DNA of 64,000 bases, taken from positions 6,486,501 through 6,550,500 of the forward strand of contig NZ_CP048222.1 of NCBI RefSeq assembly GCF_010119975.1. The letters run 5' to 3'. The stretch is from Rhodocytophaga rosea. GTDB lineage: Bacteria; Bacteroidota; Bacteroidia; Cytophagales; 172606-1. This document shows, one piece after another, positions 7,407 through 18,300 of the stretch (position 1 is its first letter; the number at the start of each line of letters is the position of its first letter). The notes under the pieces are model-generated. The model had not been told where the DNA came from. It saw only the letters and a program-made list of their open reading frames with translations, and did no database searches. Made by a program: the position numbers and the translations under genes.

Positions 7407-9032
7407 ATGAAAACCCTTATTTTTTTACTCCTGTTCACTAGCCAGCTTGTTCCCATGGCTATAGCCCAACTGAAAAACGATACCTCTCCCAGTGTTAAAA
7501 CAGCACAGGGCTCGTTAGAAGGAATCACTGAAAAGAGTGGTATCCGTGCTTTTAAAGGTATTCCCTTTGCTGCGCCGCCGGTAGGTGAGTTACGCTGGCA
7601 GGAACCTAAACCTGTCAAGTCCTGGCAGGGTGTCCGGAAAGCCGATAAGTTTGGTCCACGGGCCATGCAGCGGGCTGTATTCGGAGATATGAATTTCCGC
7701 TCTAATGGCATGAGCGAAGATTGTTTGTATCTGAATGTGTGGACACCTGCCAAATCTGGGAATGAAAAACTGCCGGTACTGGTCTATTTTTATGGTGGTG
7801 GTTTTATCGCCGGCGATGGCTCAGAACCCCGGTACGACGGAGAAAGTATGGCCCGGAAAGGCATTGTTGCTATTACTGTGAACTACCGTTTGGGGGTATT
7901 TGGCTTTATGGCACATCCGGAACTCACCAAAGAATCTCCCCATAAAGCTTCCGGAAATTATGGCTTAATGGACCAGAGTGCTGCCCTCAAATGGGTACAG
8001 CAGAATATTACTGCTTTCGGAGGTGATCCTAAAAAAGTGACCATTGCCGGCGAATCAGCTGGGTCTTCCTCAGTAAGTGCCCAGATGGCTTCTCCGTTAT
8101 CAAAGAACCTGATTCATGCCGCAATTGGTGAAAGTGGGTCTATGCTCTCCCTGCAACCAGCTACTACCCTTGCTCAGGCCGAAGAAATGGGCGTAAATTT
8201 TGCAAAGATGATAGGTGCCACTTCACTGTCCGCTTTACGTGCTATGCCAGCCGAGCAATTACTGGAGCATACTGCTAAACCCGAAACACCCCGGTTCAGG
8301 CCTATGGTGGATGGCTATTTCTTGCCTAAATCTCCTCTTGAAATTTTTACTGCCGGCGAGCAGGCTAAAGTCCCCTTCCTGGCAGGATGGAACTCAGAAG
8401 AATCAAATTACCGGTCTATCCTGGGAGAAGAACAACCTACTCCGGAGAATTACCAGAAAGCGGTGCAGAAGCTATTTGGAGAACGTGCCGAAGAAATATT
8501 GAAACTGTATCCGGCGACTAGCCAGGAGGAAGTATTACAAGTTGCGACTGAACTGGCAAGTAACCGGTTTACCGGCTATAGCACCTGGAAATGGATAGAT
8601 ATGCACAGCAAAACTGGTGGCAAACCAGTATACCGCTATTATTATACCCGTCCACGGCCTCCTATGACACCTGAGATGGGAGATGCAGCCGCAGGCCTGG
8701 CTGGAGGTGTAGTAAGAGGCGCTGAAGCGGCAAAAATCCCGCCATCCCGGGGAGCAGTACATTCCGCAGAAATTGAATATGCCATGGGTAATCTTTCTAC
8801 CAATAAGGTCTTTTCCTGGACACCGGAAGATTATAAAGTATCCGAGTTAATGCAGGAATACTTTGCCAATTTTATTAAAACCTATAATCCGAATGGACAA
8901 GGTTTGCCGAAATGGCCGGAAGTGACCAACAATGGCCCTGTACAGGTAATGCATATTGATGTTACCACAAAAGCCCAGCCTGAGCAAAACAGGGAACGCT
9001 TTCTGCTACTGGAAAAGGCTAATAAGCAATAA
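7407..9032 (+). CDS. Secreted type-B carboxylesterase
   Basis: The 541-residue alpha/beta hydrolase has a signal peptide ending near AIAQ and type-B carboxylesterase landmarks: FKGIPFAAPPVGELRW, SEDCLYLNVWTP, the oxyanion loop YGGGF and the nucleophile elbow GESAG with Ser217. An acid Glu is likely within the NSEESNY region and the His in AVHSAEIEYAMGN. It would hydrolyse ester bonds in the periplasm or outside the cell, perhaps removing acyl groups from plant material. It stands alone, six kilobases before the polysaccharide locus, and ends at its own terminator. Confidence 0.93.
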   Translation: MKTLIFLLLFTSQLVPMAIAQLKNDTSPSVKTAQGSLEGITEKSGIRAFKGIPFAAPPVGELRWQEPKPVKSWQGVRKADKFGPRAMQRAVFGDMNFRSNGMSEDCLYLNVWTPAKSGNEKLPVLVYFYGGGFIAGDGSEPRYDGESMARKGIVAITVNYRLGVFGFMAHPELTKESPHKASGNYGLMDQSAALKWVQQNITAFGGDPKKVTIAGESAGSSSVSAQMASPLSKNLIHAAIGESGSMLSLQPATTLAQAEEMGVNFAKMIGATSLSALRAMPAEQLLEHTAKPETPRFRPMVDGYFLPKSPLEIFTAGEQAKVPFLAGWNSEESNYRSILGEEQPTPENYQKAVQKLFGERAEEILKLYPATSQEEVLQVATELASNRFTGYSTWKWIDMHSKTGGKPVYRYYYTRPRPPMTPEMGDAAAGLAGGVVRGAEAAKIPPSRGAVHSAEIEYAMGNLSTNKVFSWTPEDYKVSELMQEYFANFIKTYNPNGQGLPKWPEVTNNGPVQVMHIDVTTKAQPEQNRERFLLLEKANKQ

Positions 9033-9059
9033 GCGAATCAGCAGTTAACAAAACTTAAG

Positions 9060-9117
9060 AATTAAAAACTCCTTTTGCCCAGGCTATATTAAGCAGTGGC
9101 AGAAGGAGTTTTTAATT
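9060..9117 (+). terminator. Intrinsic terminator after the carboxylesterase
   Basis: Perfect 15-bp arms (AATTAAAAACTCCTT against AAGGAGTTTTTAATT) extend inward with one mismatch to TGCC/GGCA and lead into TTTTTAATTT. It lies 28 bp after the stop codon. Confidence 0.8.
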
Positions 9118-9375
9118 TAATAGGAAAGGTTACTGATTTATTGCCTGTATTTTATCGCTAGAATGAGTAAGATATTGCTTTTGCTTTTTCCGGGGATATT
9201 CCTTTCTAATTATATTCCTTCAACATCCAATCGAAAGAGGGTGAATAACCTGCTTACAGCCAGTACTTATACAAAAGCATATGTATAGGCGATCAGTTAC
9301 CCAAACACTGACAACAGAAAAACGAATAAGTATTAATTGCATCCTACTTATGATGAGGACTTCTACGCTTGATCC
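9118..9375. other. Intergenic remainder between convergent genes
   Basis: A 41-codon frame starting at 9163 (MSKILLLLFPGIFLSN) looks signal-peptide-like but stops early; it is not called as a gene. Nothing else is supported. Confidence 0.3.
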
Positions 9376-10302
9376 TTACAGAAAAGTAAAGGGATTGTTA
9401 GAGGCAATATGCGTGATTTTGGTACCAGGAACTTTTGGTTGTAACCATTTGGCGGCATATTCCATCCCGGCTTCTTCGCTCACTGAATGACTGAGTATTA
9501 GTAAGGACGTTTTTTGCCCCATCAACTGCCCGTCTCTTACCCGTTCCACCGTTTCCCATTCCCTGGTTTCTCCGCTTAAGATTAAATCTGGCTTATATTG
9601 CCCGATGGCCGCTATTTGCATTTTGCTGTCCATATACCCGAATGCCAGGTAAATAGTCCGGCAAGTCTGTTTTAAATCCCCTACCAGCCTGACTGTGGAG
9701 ATGCCCAGTTTGGCTTTGGTGAGCGCTACGATGGATTGTATAGACATTGGTTTTGGCAAAGTGAGAAAGCGGGGAGTATTTGCATCAAAATAGCTTTCCC
9801 ATCCCAGTTTGATTAAATTACCCATAATGATGCCGTCTGGCTGGTGCCTATGCCAGTAATCATGAAAGCGCCAGATGGCTATTTTATGTTTATTGAGTAA
9901 GTCAATTTTATACCGGTAAGCTTCATCCTGCTGCAGCCATTCTGTTTCATCCTGGTTGTTGTAAAAAGGAGTTTCATGGGCAATGATAAAATTAGCTCCG
10001 GCTTTGGCTGTTTTCTCAATTACTTCTATGGTAGGAAACATCGTAGTGACAATACCGCTTATTTCCTGTTCCATGGTACCAGACCGTAACTGATCGACGG
10101 TGGTGGCAAATGGCGCATTGGGAACTTCTTTAAGAATGAGGTCAATTACCTGTTTTACCGTATAGGTACTGTTTTTTGGACTGAGGCTTTCTGCCATAGG
10201 TATGCCTGGTATAGCCATTACCACCGAAGTGCCTGCCAGGGCAGCAGCTGCAGTTAAAAATTTTCTTCTTCCATACAATTGGTGATTGCTATTCTTTTTC
10301 AT
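9376..10302 (-). CDS. Tat-exported Nif3-like (DUF34) family protein
   Basis: The 308-residue protein opens with a twin-arginine signal (GRRKFLTAAAALAG), so it should be exported folded. The remainder follows the Nif3/NGG1-interacting-factor pattern of dinuclear metal-site proteins: SGIVTTMFPTIEVIEKTAKA, NFIIAHETPFYNN, LSGETREWE and the C-terminal LSHSVSEEAGMEYAAKWL, whose His and Glu are the usual metal ligands. Most Nif3 proteins are cytoplasmic and of uncertain function, so export is notable. It is last of three minus-strand genes, 58 bp after the NodB-like deacetylase, and is probably co-transcribed with it. Confidence 0.85.
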   Translation of the reverse strand: MKKNSNHQLYGRRKFLTAAAALAGTSVVMAIPGIPMAESLSPKNSTYTVKQVIDLILKEVPNAPFATTVDQLRSGTMEQEISGIVTTMFPTIEVIEKTAKAGANFIIAHETPFYNNQDETEWLQQDEAYRYKIDLLNKHKIAIWRFHDYWHRHQPDGIIMGNLIKLGWESYFDANTPRFLTLPKPMSIQSIVALTKAKLGISTVRLVGDLKQTCRTIYLAFGYMDSKMQIAAIGQYKPDLILSGETREWETVERVRDGQLMGQKTSLLILSHSVSEEAGMEYAAKWLQPKVPGTKITHIASNNPFTFL

Positions 10303-10360
10303 GATAAGATCTGGTGCTTAAATTCAAATAGGGTAAATCGAAAAAGTTATTCAATATTAT

Positions 10361-11872
10361 TTATTTCACAGACCTGATGGCGGGTTTTATTGTCCATGCC
10401 TGTAGTTTGGCTAATTCCATTAAAGCTGGTGCATGCCATCCTTTAGGAAAAAGCCATCCCCACAACTGCTCGCTATCCTGGGCAATATACTGAGTAGAAG
10501 AAAGCCTGGCCGGTTTAATCTGTATCACTTGAGGAAGATTCCCTTTTGTGAGCGCAGGGATAAGCCCGGCAATAGTAGCCAGATATGCCTCAGGTGAGAT
10601 TCCCTGGGAACCTAACCAGACAGTAGATGGGATGCGTTTATGTTTTTGTATATAATCTGCTACATCGGTGGCTGTGCGTTGCCACTGACTCCAGGTGGTC
10701 TCAGGTAAACCTTCCCCAATGAGAGCCTGCTCGCTTGGACCGAAAACCGGAGTTGGAAGTGTGAATGATTGATTGACTTTGCTATCCGCTGTATAGGTAG
10801 CAATTCTGCTATTGAGTAAGGTGAAAATTTCAGCAGCTGACAGCGAGAACTGATTCCGAACCTGAAAGGTAATGCTGTCAGATATACTTCGGGCTATCTC
10901 GTCAAGCTCTTGATGTGTAAATGAATGCTTTAGGGATTTATCTTCATACAACGCCAATCCATCACGGGCTGTTAAAAACCGCACATTGGTTTGTTGTTTG
11001 ATCCATTTGAGGTAATTATGAAATGTTTCGAAGGCAACTTCAGTTTGTTGAGGAGTTTTCTGACGGGGTAATTTCCACTCCTCCCGACCAGGATTCTCAC
11101 CATTGCTAAAATTTACCCCATCCCAGAACTCCTCATGCACCCACTCACAAGGATGATAATAAATATGAACCGCACCTCCGCCCTGGGAAAGTACTTTTTG
11201 TTTAGCTGCCAGGAATACTTTCTTTGCTTCCTGCAGGTCTTTTTTGCCGCCTAGTTCTGCACGCAAGGTATGCTGCAGGTGAAAAATAGTGAGAATGCCG
11301 CCATACCAGAGGGGCTGGTCATTCAGGTTCAGATGGCTGCCTGCATCCAGGTAAACAGGGATTTTCATCTGCTGCAAGGCACCAAAAGATTGCGGCCCCC
11401 AGGAACTGCCAGGCTGGCCATAGCAGCTGGGATGCTGACCAAAGATACGCTCCAGGTCTTTTACACCCGATTCTTCCCTGCGTACAAATTCATCTATTCC
11501 TTCCTCCCAACCCAGGGCTGATAAATACTGAGCAGGCGTAGGATGTACACTATGCCAGTTGGAATGGTAGCCGATTTCATGTTTCTTAAGTGCATCAATC
11601 ACATCCTGACGGCCCCTTTTCTCCAGGGTACGTGCTTTTTCACCCACTACTTTAAAGGTAGATTTTATCCCTTCGTTAGATAACATGGTAGCCAGACGAA
11701 GGGCGGCATCGTCACTGGCTGGCAACAGGTAATCTTCTGTATCAAACCACAGGTAGATATCCATGGTTGGAGAGGCAGCAGGGGTGTTAACTTGAGTTGA
11801 TACAGACTGGCTATTCACTTTTGGAGCGATACTGAATAGCATTAAAATAAGGAATAGGAGCGGTTTAGTCAT
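10361..11872 (-). CDS. Secreted NodB-like polysaccharide deacetylase family protein
   Basis: The 503-residue protein has a signal peptide (residues 1-21) and a NodB-type catalytic domain: YLWFDTEDY with Asp44, STFKVVGEKA, and the metal-binding HSxxH motif HSNWH (His103 and His107). The region YGQPGSSWGPQ probably corresponds to the later active-site motif. About 200 C-terminal residues have no obvious match and may bind carbohydrate or form another domain. The likely role is metal-dependent de-N- or O-acetylation of a glycan outside the cytoplasm. It is 58 bp upstream of the Nif3-like gene and 119 bp downstream of the dehydrogenase. Confidence 0.85.
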   Translation of the reverse strand: MTKPLLFLILMLFSIAPKVNSQSVSTQVNTPAASPTMDIYLWFDTEDYLLPASDDAALRLATMLSNEGIKSTFKVVGEKARTLEKRGRQDVIDALKKHEIGYHSNWHSVHPTPAQYLSALGWEEGIDEFVRREESGVKDLERIFGQHPSCYGQPGSSWGPQSFGALQQMKIPVYLDAGSHLNLNDQPLWYGGILTIFHLQHTLRAELGGKKDLQEAKKVFLAAKQKVLSQGGGAVHIYYHPCEWVHEEFWDGVNFSNGENPGREEWKLPRQKTPQQTEVAFETFHNYLKWIKQQTNVRFLTARDGLALYEDKSLKHSFTHQELDEIARSISDSITFQVRNQFSLSAAEIFTLLNSRIATYTADSKVNQSFTLPTPVFGPSEQALIGEGLPETTWSQWQRTATDVADYIQKHKRIPSTVWLGSQGISPEAYLATIAGLIPALTKGNLPQVIQIKPARLSSTQYIAQDSEQLWGWLFPKGWHAPALMELAKLQAWTIKPAIRSVK

Positions 11873-11991
11873 GTGTGTAGAATATAGCCTAATATATAAA
11901 ACTTATGCTAAAGCGCATTAATTAGAACATGAAACCTGAACCTTACTTATTTTTTCTTACAGCTTAATGCTGGCCGCTGTTTATTTGTGTA

Positions 11992-12885
11992 TTACTTCTC
12001 TTTTTCTTTAGCACCTAATCCGGCTTTTTGCAGAGATTCCATGGCAATGGCCGTCATGTCGAGTTCGCCTTGCTGTTGCTTTAACACCGATGCAAAATGT
12101 TCGCTTACGAGTTGAGCCAGGGGCATGGGTATATTTTGCTCAGCGGCCGCCTCCCTCACCAGCCGGTTGTCTTTAGCCGCTAATTGCAGGGAAAAGGTAA
12201 CTTCATCGAAACGTTTTTCGGCAATTTTCTTTCCATAGTTTATATAAGGCGGACAGGCAAAAATGGTATCAGTCAGCATGGTGAGTACCTGTTTCTGGTC
12301 CAGCCCGTGTTTTTCGGCCAGAGTTAATCCTTCTGACATGGCTTCCAGTGATGATTGTATCATAAAGTTGCCGGTCAATTTTACCAGGGTAGCTGCGGTA
12401 GGTTCTTCTCCAAAATCATAGATGCCTTGCCCCATTTGTTCCAGTACCAGCTGTATCCTGGATTTAGCCTGACCTGAGCCAGAGACACAAATCCATAATT
12501 TTTTATTTATAGCGGCTGCCGGAGGACCAAAAACCGGGGCAGCCACATAATAGTTGCCGTACTGCAACTGCCGGGTTGATAATTTCCGGGCGATATCCAG
12601 CGACAGGGTACTCATCGATATATGCACGCCGTCTTTCCCTAGTTTCCGGCAAAATTCATCACTGATGATCTCATCCAGCACCTGGTCATCAGAAACCATG
12701 GTAATCACTACGCCTCCCGGGATTATGGTCTCCAATGGTGAGTTTGCCAGCCGGGCACCAGATTTAAGTAGTTGTTCAGCTTTAGCAGGGGTGCGGTTAT
12801 ATACCGTCAGTGTATGTCCGGCATTGAGTAAGTTTTGTGCCATCGGAAAGCCCATTCTTCCCAGGCCGATAAATCCTATGTTCAT
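11992..12885 (-). CDS. NAD(P)-dependent beta-hydroxyacid dehydrogenase (3-hydroxyisobutyrate dehydrogenase family)
   Basis: The 297-residue protein starts MNIGFIGLGRMGFPMAQNLL, the conserved dinucleotide and substrate signature of this family, continues with VYNRTPAKAEQLL, and has the catalytic-lysine helix LVKLTGNFM near residue 168. It belongs with the cytoplasmic enzymes acting on 3-hydroxyisobutyrate, tartronate semialdehyde or glyoxylate; the segment SMSTLSLDIARKL differs slightly from the usual substrate loop, so the substrate is open. It is the first gene of the minus-strand group and ends 119 bp before the deacetylase. Confidence 0.9.
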   Translation of the reverse strand: MNIGFIGLGRMGFPMAQNLLNAGHTLTVYNRTPAKAEQLLKSGARLANSPLETIIPGGVVITMVSDDQVLDEIISDEFCRKLGKDGVHISMSTLSLDIARKLSTRQLQYGNYYVAAPVFGPPAAAINKKLWICVSGSGQAKSRIQLVLEQMGQGIYDFGEEPTAATLVKLTGNFMIQSSLEAMSEGLTLAEKHGLDQKQVLTMLTDTIFACPPYINYGKKIAEKRFDEVTFSLQLAAKDNRLVREAAAEQNIPMPLAQLVSEHFASVLKQQQGELDMTAIAMESLQKAGLGAKEKEK

Positions 12886-13193
12886 GGTGGTTTAATTAAC
12901 TGATTACATAATATAGCTGCTTCAAAAATAAAAAGATAGCCTATAGAATCCTATTGGGTAGGAAATAGCTTTTTACAGCAAGAATTTCTCGACTATAGCT
13001 TGTCTTTGCACTAATTATCCTTGTCACAAATAGTTTGGATGTAAGGGGTATATACATTGTACTCCCCATTCTTTTAGATATTTAATTTGCATTTACATTC
13101 ATTCAGCTCTATCTTGTATGAATATTATTATTTTGTTAAAAACTTTAATTTTAGCGATCTTTCCAGATAAGCACCGCCTGACAGACATTTTCA
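12886..13193. other. Divergent intergenic region, 308 bp
   Basis: This space should hold the promoters of the leftward dehydrogenase operon and the rightward sigma-factor gene. It is A/T-rich; no clear TAnnTTTG box, operator or hairpin was identified. Confidence 0.5.
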
Positions 13194-13886
13194 ATGGAGC
13201 CAAAGATAGAATTTGATGCATCTGATGAAGTGATCCATGCCCGGTATGCCCATACCAGGCATACTGACCCACCGCCTGCTAACAACCCGGCTATGCCTGA
13301 ACAGCGTCCGGAAGAGCTGCAGGTGTGGACTAATTTTAAAAATGGAGACAAACAGGCCTTGGCGCAGATTTACACTTCTACAGTGAAAGCCTTACTGAAT
13401 TATGGCCAGAAGTTTATTGCCGATAAAGACATTGTAGCAGACCTGATTCAGGATCTTTTTATAGAAATCTGGAACCATAGGGAAAATTTAAGCAGTACTT
13501 CTTCCATCAAATATTACCTGTTAAAAGCCCTCCGTTATAAAATCATCCGGCATTTGAACCAGAACAAGCATATTTCTGTCAGAAACGGGATATCGGATAA
13601 CTATACATTTGAACTGGTTTTTTCCCACGAAAGCCTGTTGATCGAAGACATCTCTCAGGAAGAAGAAAAAGAAAAACTTTCCCTGGCCTTAGCACAGCTC
13701 ACCAAGCGACAGAGGGAAGCCATCTACCTGCGTTATTATAATAATTTAAGTTATCCTGAAATTGCCTCTCTGATGGCGGTAAGTGAGCAGGCGGTGTATA
13801 ATCTGGTGTCTAAAGCCTTAAAATCTCTTCAGCAATATCTCCTGCACAATATTTATCTGTTCCTGCTTTCCTGCTATTTATTCTAA
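13194..13886 (+). CDS. ECF RNA polymerase sigma factor (sigma-70 family, FecI-like)
   Basis: The 230-residue protein has sigma region 2 (residues ~50-115: FKNGDKQALAQIY, VADLIQDLFIEIWNHRENL, SIKYYLLKALRYKIIRHL) and region 4 (~165-215: LTKRQREAIYLRYYNNLSYP then SEQAVYNLVSKALKSL). About 45 N-terminal residues precede region 2, and the last 15 are hydrophobic (NIYLFLLSCYLF). The FecR-type gene follows, then an STN-bearing SusC, the standard order for trans-envelope control of a glycan-uptake locus. It probably directs transcription of the adjacent PUL once released by FecR. Confidence 0.95.
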   Translation: MEPKIEFDASDEVIHARYAHTRHTDPPPANNPAMPEQRPEELQVWTNFKNGDKQALAQIYTSTVKALLNYGQKFIADKDIVADLIQDLFIEIWNHRENLSSTSSIKYYLLKALRYKIIRHLNQNKHISVRNGISDNYTFELVFSHESLLIEDISQEEEKEKLSLALAQLTKRQREAIYLRYYNNLSYPEIASLMAVSEQAVYNLVSKALKSLQQYLLHNIYLFLLSCYLF

Positions 13887-14171
13887 GAAAACAATCTGTA
13901 ATACCTTTTCCATTCTCTATCCGGCATCGATTATTTCTTGCATGGTATCATCTACGGACACATTCAGTTTTATAGAACAAATTAGCCATAATTTTTAATA
14001 TTGTTAATTAAATTTACTATTTGTTAGCATTTATATAATATTATTATCGAATAATTAATAAAATTGTAATATTTCATTATTCTTATATTTTTTTGATTAG
14101 AAATGAGACTTGCCTGTCATATAGAGTAAATGCCTGGAACCGATACCTGCAGACATTTATCTGATCTCTAT

Positions 14172-15218
14172 ATGAATTACAACAATTACACTTCTGAAGA
14201 TTTTGCAGCAGACGCGTATTTCCGGAAATGGGTACAATCTCCCGATGTAGATTCAGACATATTCTGGCTGAACTGGCTGGGGCAAAATCCGGATAAACAG
14301 CAAACGGTGACAGAAGCAAAAAAACTTGTTCACGCTTTCCAGGTGCAGGAAAATGAGTATAGCGAACAATTTATTGCAAAACTTTGGCAGAATATTGATT
14401 CGCAGATTTCCCATAAACCTGTGGTTCGTCCATTGCCTGTTGTCCAGGAAAACCGGGTGAACAGATTCTTCAACCAGTATAGAAAAATGGCAGCTGCCGT
14501 CATATTCCTGCTGGCAGCGGCTGCCTTGTTTGTTACCCTGTACTCCTTACCTGAAAAACATACCACTGCGTTTGGGGAAACAAAAACTATTATTCTGCCT
14601 GATAACTCTGTAGTCACGCTGAATGCCAATTCTACGCTCAAATATTCCACGGACTGGGACAAAAAGGAATTGCGGGAAGTATGGCTGGAAGGGGAGGCTT
14701 ATTTTCATGTACAGAAACAGCCTGCCAGGGTACCTTCTCAAACCGGAACTAAATTTATTGTGCATACCGGCTTAATGGATGTGGAAGTATTGGGTACAGA
14801 ATTCAATGTGAGCACCCGCAGAGGCAAAGCCCAGGTCGTACTAAATTCAGGAAAAGTGAAGCTGAACAGCGACATTGCTGGAAAATCCAGTACCATTTTT
14901 ATGGAACCCGGGGAGCTGGTAGAACTTTCAGAAAGCCATGCCAGCTTTACCAAACGGGTAGTAAATCCCCAAAATTTCTCTGCCTGGAAAAACAAAAAAC
15001 TCATCTTCGATAAAACACCTATTACGGAAATCGCAAAAATTCTGGAAGATACCTATGGCTGGAAAGTCACCATCGCCAATGATCAGCTGGCTTCTATGAC
15101 ATTTACTTCTACCATCTCGATAGAAAAGCCGGAAGTACTTTTACAACTGTTATCCGAGTCATTTCACGTCAATATTACTAAAAAGGGGGATCAGGTCACC
15201 ATAGGAAAAGCAGAGTAA
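14172..15218 (+). CDS. FecR-type anti-sigma factor (FecR and DUF4974 domains)
   Basis: The 348-residue protein has a cytoplasmic N-terminus, one membrane helix (MAAAVIFLLAAAALFVTLY), a periplasmic FecR domain (TIILPDNSVVTLNANSTLKY, EVWLEGEAYFHV, VEVLGTEFNV) and a C-terminal DUF4974 domain (KKLIFDKTPITEIAKILEDT). An in-frame ATG at 14130 would add 14 residues; the ATG at 14172 (MNYNNYTSEDF) matches the normal family start. It should hold the sigma factor inactive and receive a signal from the SusC STN domain in the periplasm. The 285-bp gap after the sigma gene is A/T-rich and without clear signals. Confidence 0.95.
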   Translation: MNYNNYTSEDFAADAYFRKWVQSPDVDSDIFWLNWLGQNPDKQQTVTEAKKLVHAFQVQENEYSEQFIAKLWQNIDSQISHKPVVRPLPVVQENRVNRFFNQYRKMAAAVIFLLAAAALFVTLYSLPEKHTTAFGETKTIILPDNSVVTLNANSTLKYSTDWDKKELREVWLEGEAYFHVQKQPARVPSQTGTKFIVHTGLMDVEVLGTEFNVSTRRGKAQVVLNSGKVKLNSDIAGKSSTIFMEPGELVELSESHASFTKRVVNPQNFSAWKNKKLIFDKTPITEIAKILEDTYGWKVTIANDQLASMTFTSTISIEKPEVLLQLLSESFHVNITKKGDQVTIGKAE

Positions 15219-15274
15219 ATGGCTGATACACAATAAAATATTCATTTTGAGCCATATTGAACTGGCAGCCAAAA

Positions 15275-15289
15275 GTTTGATTTTCAAAT
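15275..15289. promoter_or_regulatory. Palindromic motif upstream of susC, shared with the GH2 gene
   Basis: GTTTGATTTTCAAAT lies 74 bp before the susC ATG. It differs at only two of 15 positions from the perfect palindrome GTTTGAATTTCAAAC in front of the GH2 gene (21653-21667). The pairing suggests a common regulator within the PUL, but the motif is A/T-rich and chance is not excluded. Confidence 0.4.
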
Positions 15290-15363
15290 ATATCAGTCTT
15301 ATAATTTTCTAATTCCCAAACCAGAATACATCAATATATTTTAACACCTAAATCTTATGCTAT

Positions 15364-18300
15364 ATGAACATTTACTTACTTGGCAAACGGATTAACCTCC
15401 CCAAACTAAGGAACCGGCTATTGTTAATACTGCTCAACTCTTGTATCACCGGTGCTGCATTTTCTCAGGATCTGGCTTCTGTTGAAAATCTGCCGGTTCA
15501 AGGCACACTGCCTAAGCGATCGCAAAACATAAAGTCGGTCCGGGATATTCTAACTGACTTATCTTCCAGGTACCATGTGCAATTTGCCATCAATGACAAA
15601 GTAATTGAAAACAAGTTTGCCGATGTGACCAAACTCAGAACGGCCACCCTGGAAGAGGCGCTTACTTCGCTGCTGAAACCATTAAAATTATCGTACAAAA
15701 AAGTAGATAATTATTATGTCATTCAGGAAACTGCCACTGAACAGAAAGAGGTAAAAAAGATAGACCGCCGGACCAGCTTTACAAATACTTCAGAATCTAC
15801 CTCGCTTTCGGCTCCCACGTTTGAAAAAATAATTCAGCAACTCAGGATATATTCAACTATAAAAGCCATCTCTATCCGGGGTAAAGTAACAGACGAAGCC
15901 AACATGGGTTTACCAGGTGTAAACGTCCTGTTAAAAGGTACAACGAATGGTACTACCACTGATGCAGAAGGAAATTATTCCTTGTCGGCTCCCGATGGAG
16001 ATGGCACCCTGGTATTTTCTTATATTGGCTATGCCACACAGGAAGTCCCTGTAAATAACCAGACGGTGATCAATGTGGTGCTGCTGGGTGATGTGCAGTC
16101 GCTGCAGGAAGTAGTGGTGGTAGGATATGGTACCCAGAAGAGAGAATCGTTAACTGGTTCTATTGCCAGCATTTCCAGCAAAGACCTCGAGCAAGTAAAA
16201 GCTTCTACCGTCAGTGCCGCTCTAGCCGGAAAAATTCCAGGCGTTTCCTTTCGGATGCCGGATGGAAGGCCAGGCGCAAGTGCCAATATTCAGATCCGTA
16301 ACCTGGGAAATCCCCTGTATGTAATTGATGGGATTCAGAAAGATGAAGGGCAATTTAATAATATCTCTCCCAATGATATTGAGAGTATAACTGTACTGAA
16401 AGATGCCTCTGCTTCGGTATATGGTTCCCGGGCTGCTAATGGCGTAGTGATTGTAACCACCAAACGGGGTAAAGCCGGAAGCGGCAATACCGTAAATGTG
16501 GATGCGTATTATGGATGGCAGAACTGGTCGAGGTTTCCTGAAACAGTAAATGCCTATGAATGGATGCTTGGAAAAGCCGATGCCGAAATGAACCAGTTTG
16601 GACGGACAGATATTACGCCTGCCGAACTGGAAAAATGGCGGGCAGGCACAGAAAAAGGCTATCAGAGTTTTGACTGGTACGACTTTATTATTAAAGCCAA
16701 TGCCCCTCAGAGTTCCATTAATGTAAATGCAACCGGTGGCTCCGACAGGATTAATTATTATTTGTCTGTGACCAGATTAGATCAGAGTTCTGTATTAGGC
16801 CGGGAATTCACCTTTGCCAGGACCAATATCCAGTCTAACGTAGATGCCAAAATCAGTGACCGTTTAAAAGTAGGCGTACAGATCAACGGACGGATAGAAA
16901 CCAGGGATCAGCCTGGCGTACCCTATGCCGATGACTATTGGATGCCCCGATTCGCCCTGTTCCGCAACCGTCCCACCGAACGCCCCTATGCCAATGATAA
17001 TCCCAATTATCCGGCAGATATTGGCCACAATGAAAGCAACTGGGCGCTGTTAAACAAAAAGATTTCTGGGTACTGGCGGGAAGACTGGCGGGTATTACAA
17101 ACCAACTTTACCGGCGAATACCAGCTGCCACTGAAAGGATTAACGGCCAAAGGAACCTACTCCTATTACATAGCTGACCGGCTGATGAACGGGCATGAAT
17201 ATACCTATGATGCCTATACCTATAATGATCAGACGGATGAATATGTACGGACTGGCGGAAGTACGAATCCCTGGCGGGAACGGGGGACACATAAGAATCT
17301 GGAACATGTGTTGCAGGGACAGTTGAGCTACAACAACACCTTTGGAAAACATACCGTAGGGGGGACCTTCGTGGCAGAAAGAATTCAACGGAGAGAACTC
17401 GATGTATGGGTACACTCCGTACCAAAAACCAATGTACTGCCCATTCTGCAATTTGCCGATATGGATACCTATAACGACAGCGATTTTGAACAAGCCAGAG
17501 TAGGGTATGTAGGCCGTTTTACCTATGATTATGCCAACAAGTATTTTCTGGAACTGGCCGGACGGCAGGATGCTTCCTGGAAGTTTGCGCCAGAAAAAAG
17601 ATGGGGCTTTTTCCCTTCGGTTTCTGCCGGGTGGCGTATTACTGAGGAACCATTTTTTCAAGGTCTGGGCCTGAATGTGCTCAATGACTTAAAAATCAGG
17701 GCTTCTTATGGGCAATTAGGAGATGATGATATTCAGAATGGCTTTGGTGCTTACGACTATATAGTTGGCTATAATTATCCGGCTTCTACGGTTGTTCTGG
17801 ATGGAACGGTTATATCCGGTGCCCGCCAGAACAGAGCCGTACCTACGACCAATATTTCCTGGTTTACCAGTACGATGGGCGACATTGGCCTCGACTATGC
17901 TTTTTTTGACAGCCGTATTTCTGGTTCCCTTGACTATTTCTACAGAAAACGGTCGGGCTTATTTCAAACCCGCTACGATGTACTGGTACCCAGTGAGTTA
18001 GGATATACCCTGCCGGCCGAAAACCTGAGAAGCGATGCACAGACGGGAGGAGAAGTATCGCTGGCGTATACCAGCAAGATCCGTGAAGTGCAATTCAATA
18101 TTGGCGGCAATGTTTCCTATTCCCGGAACCGGAATCTGGCCTCGTATAAACCCCGTTTTGGAAATTCCTGGGATAATTACCGCAATTCCATAGAAGACCG
18201 GTGGAGCGGCACCTACTGGGGATATGAAGTGTCGGGCCAGTTCCAGTCGCAGGAAGAGATCAATACTTATCCGGTAAATATAGACGGGCAAGGCAATAAA

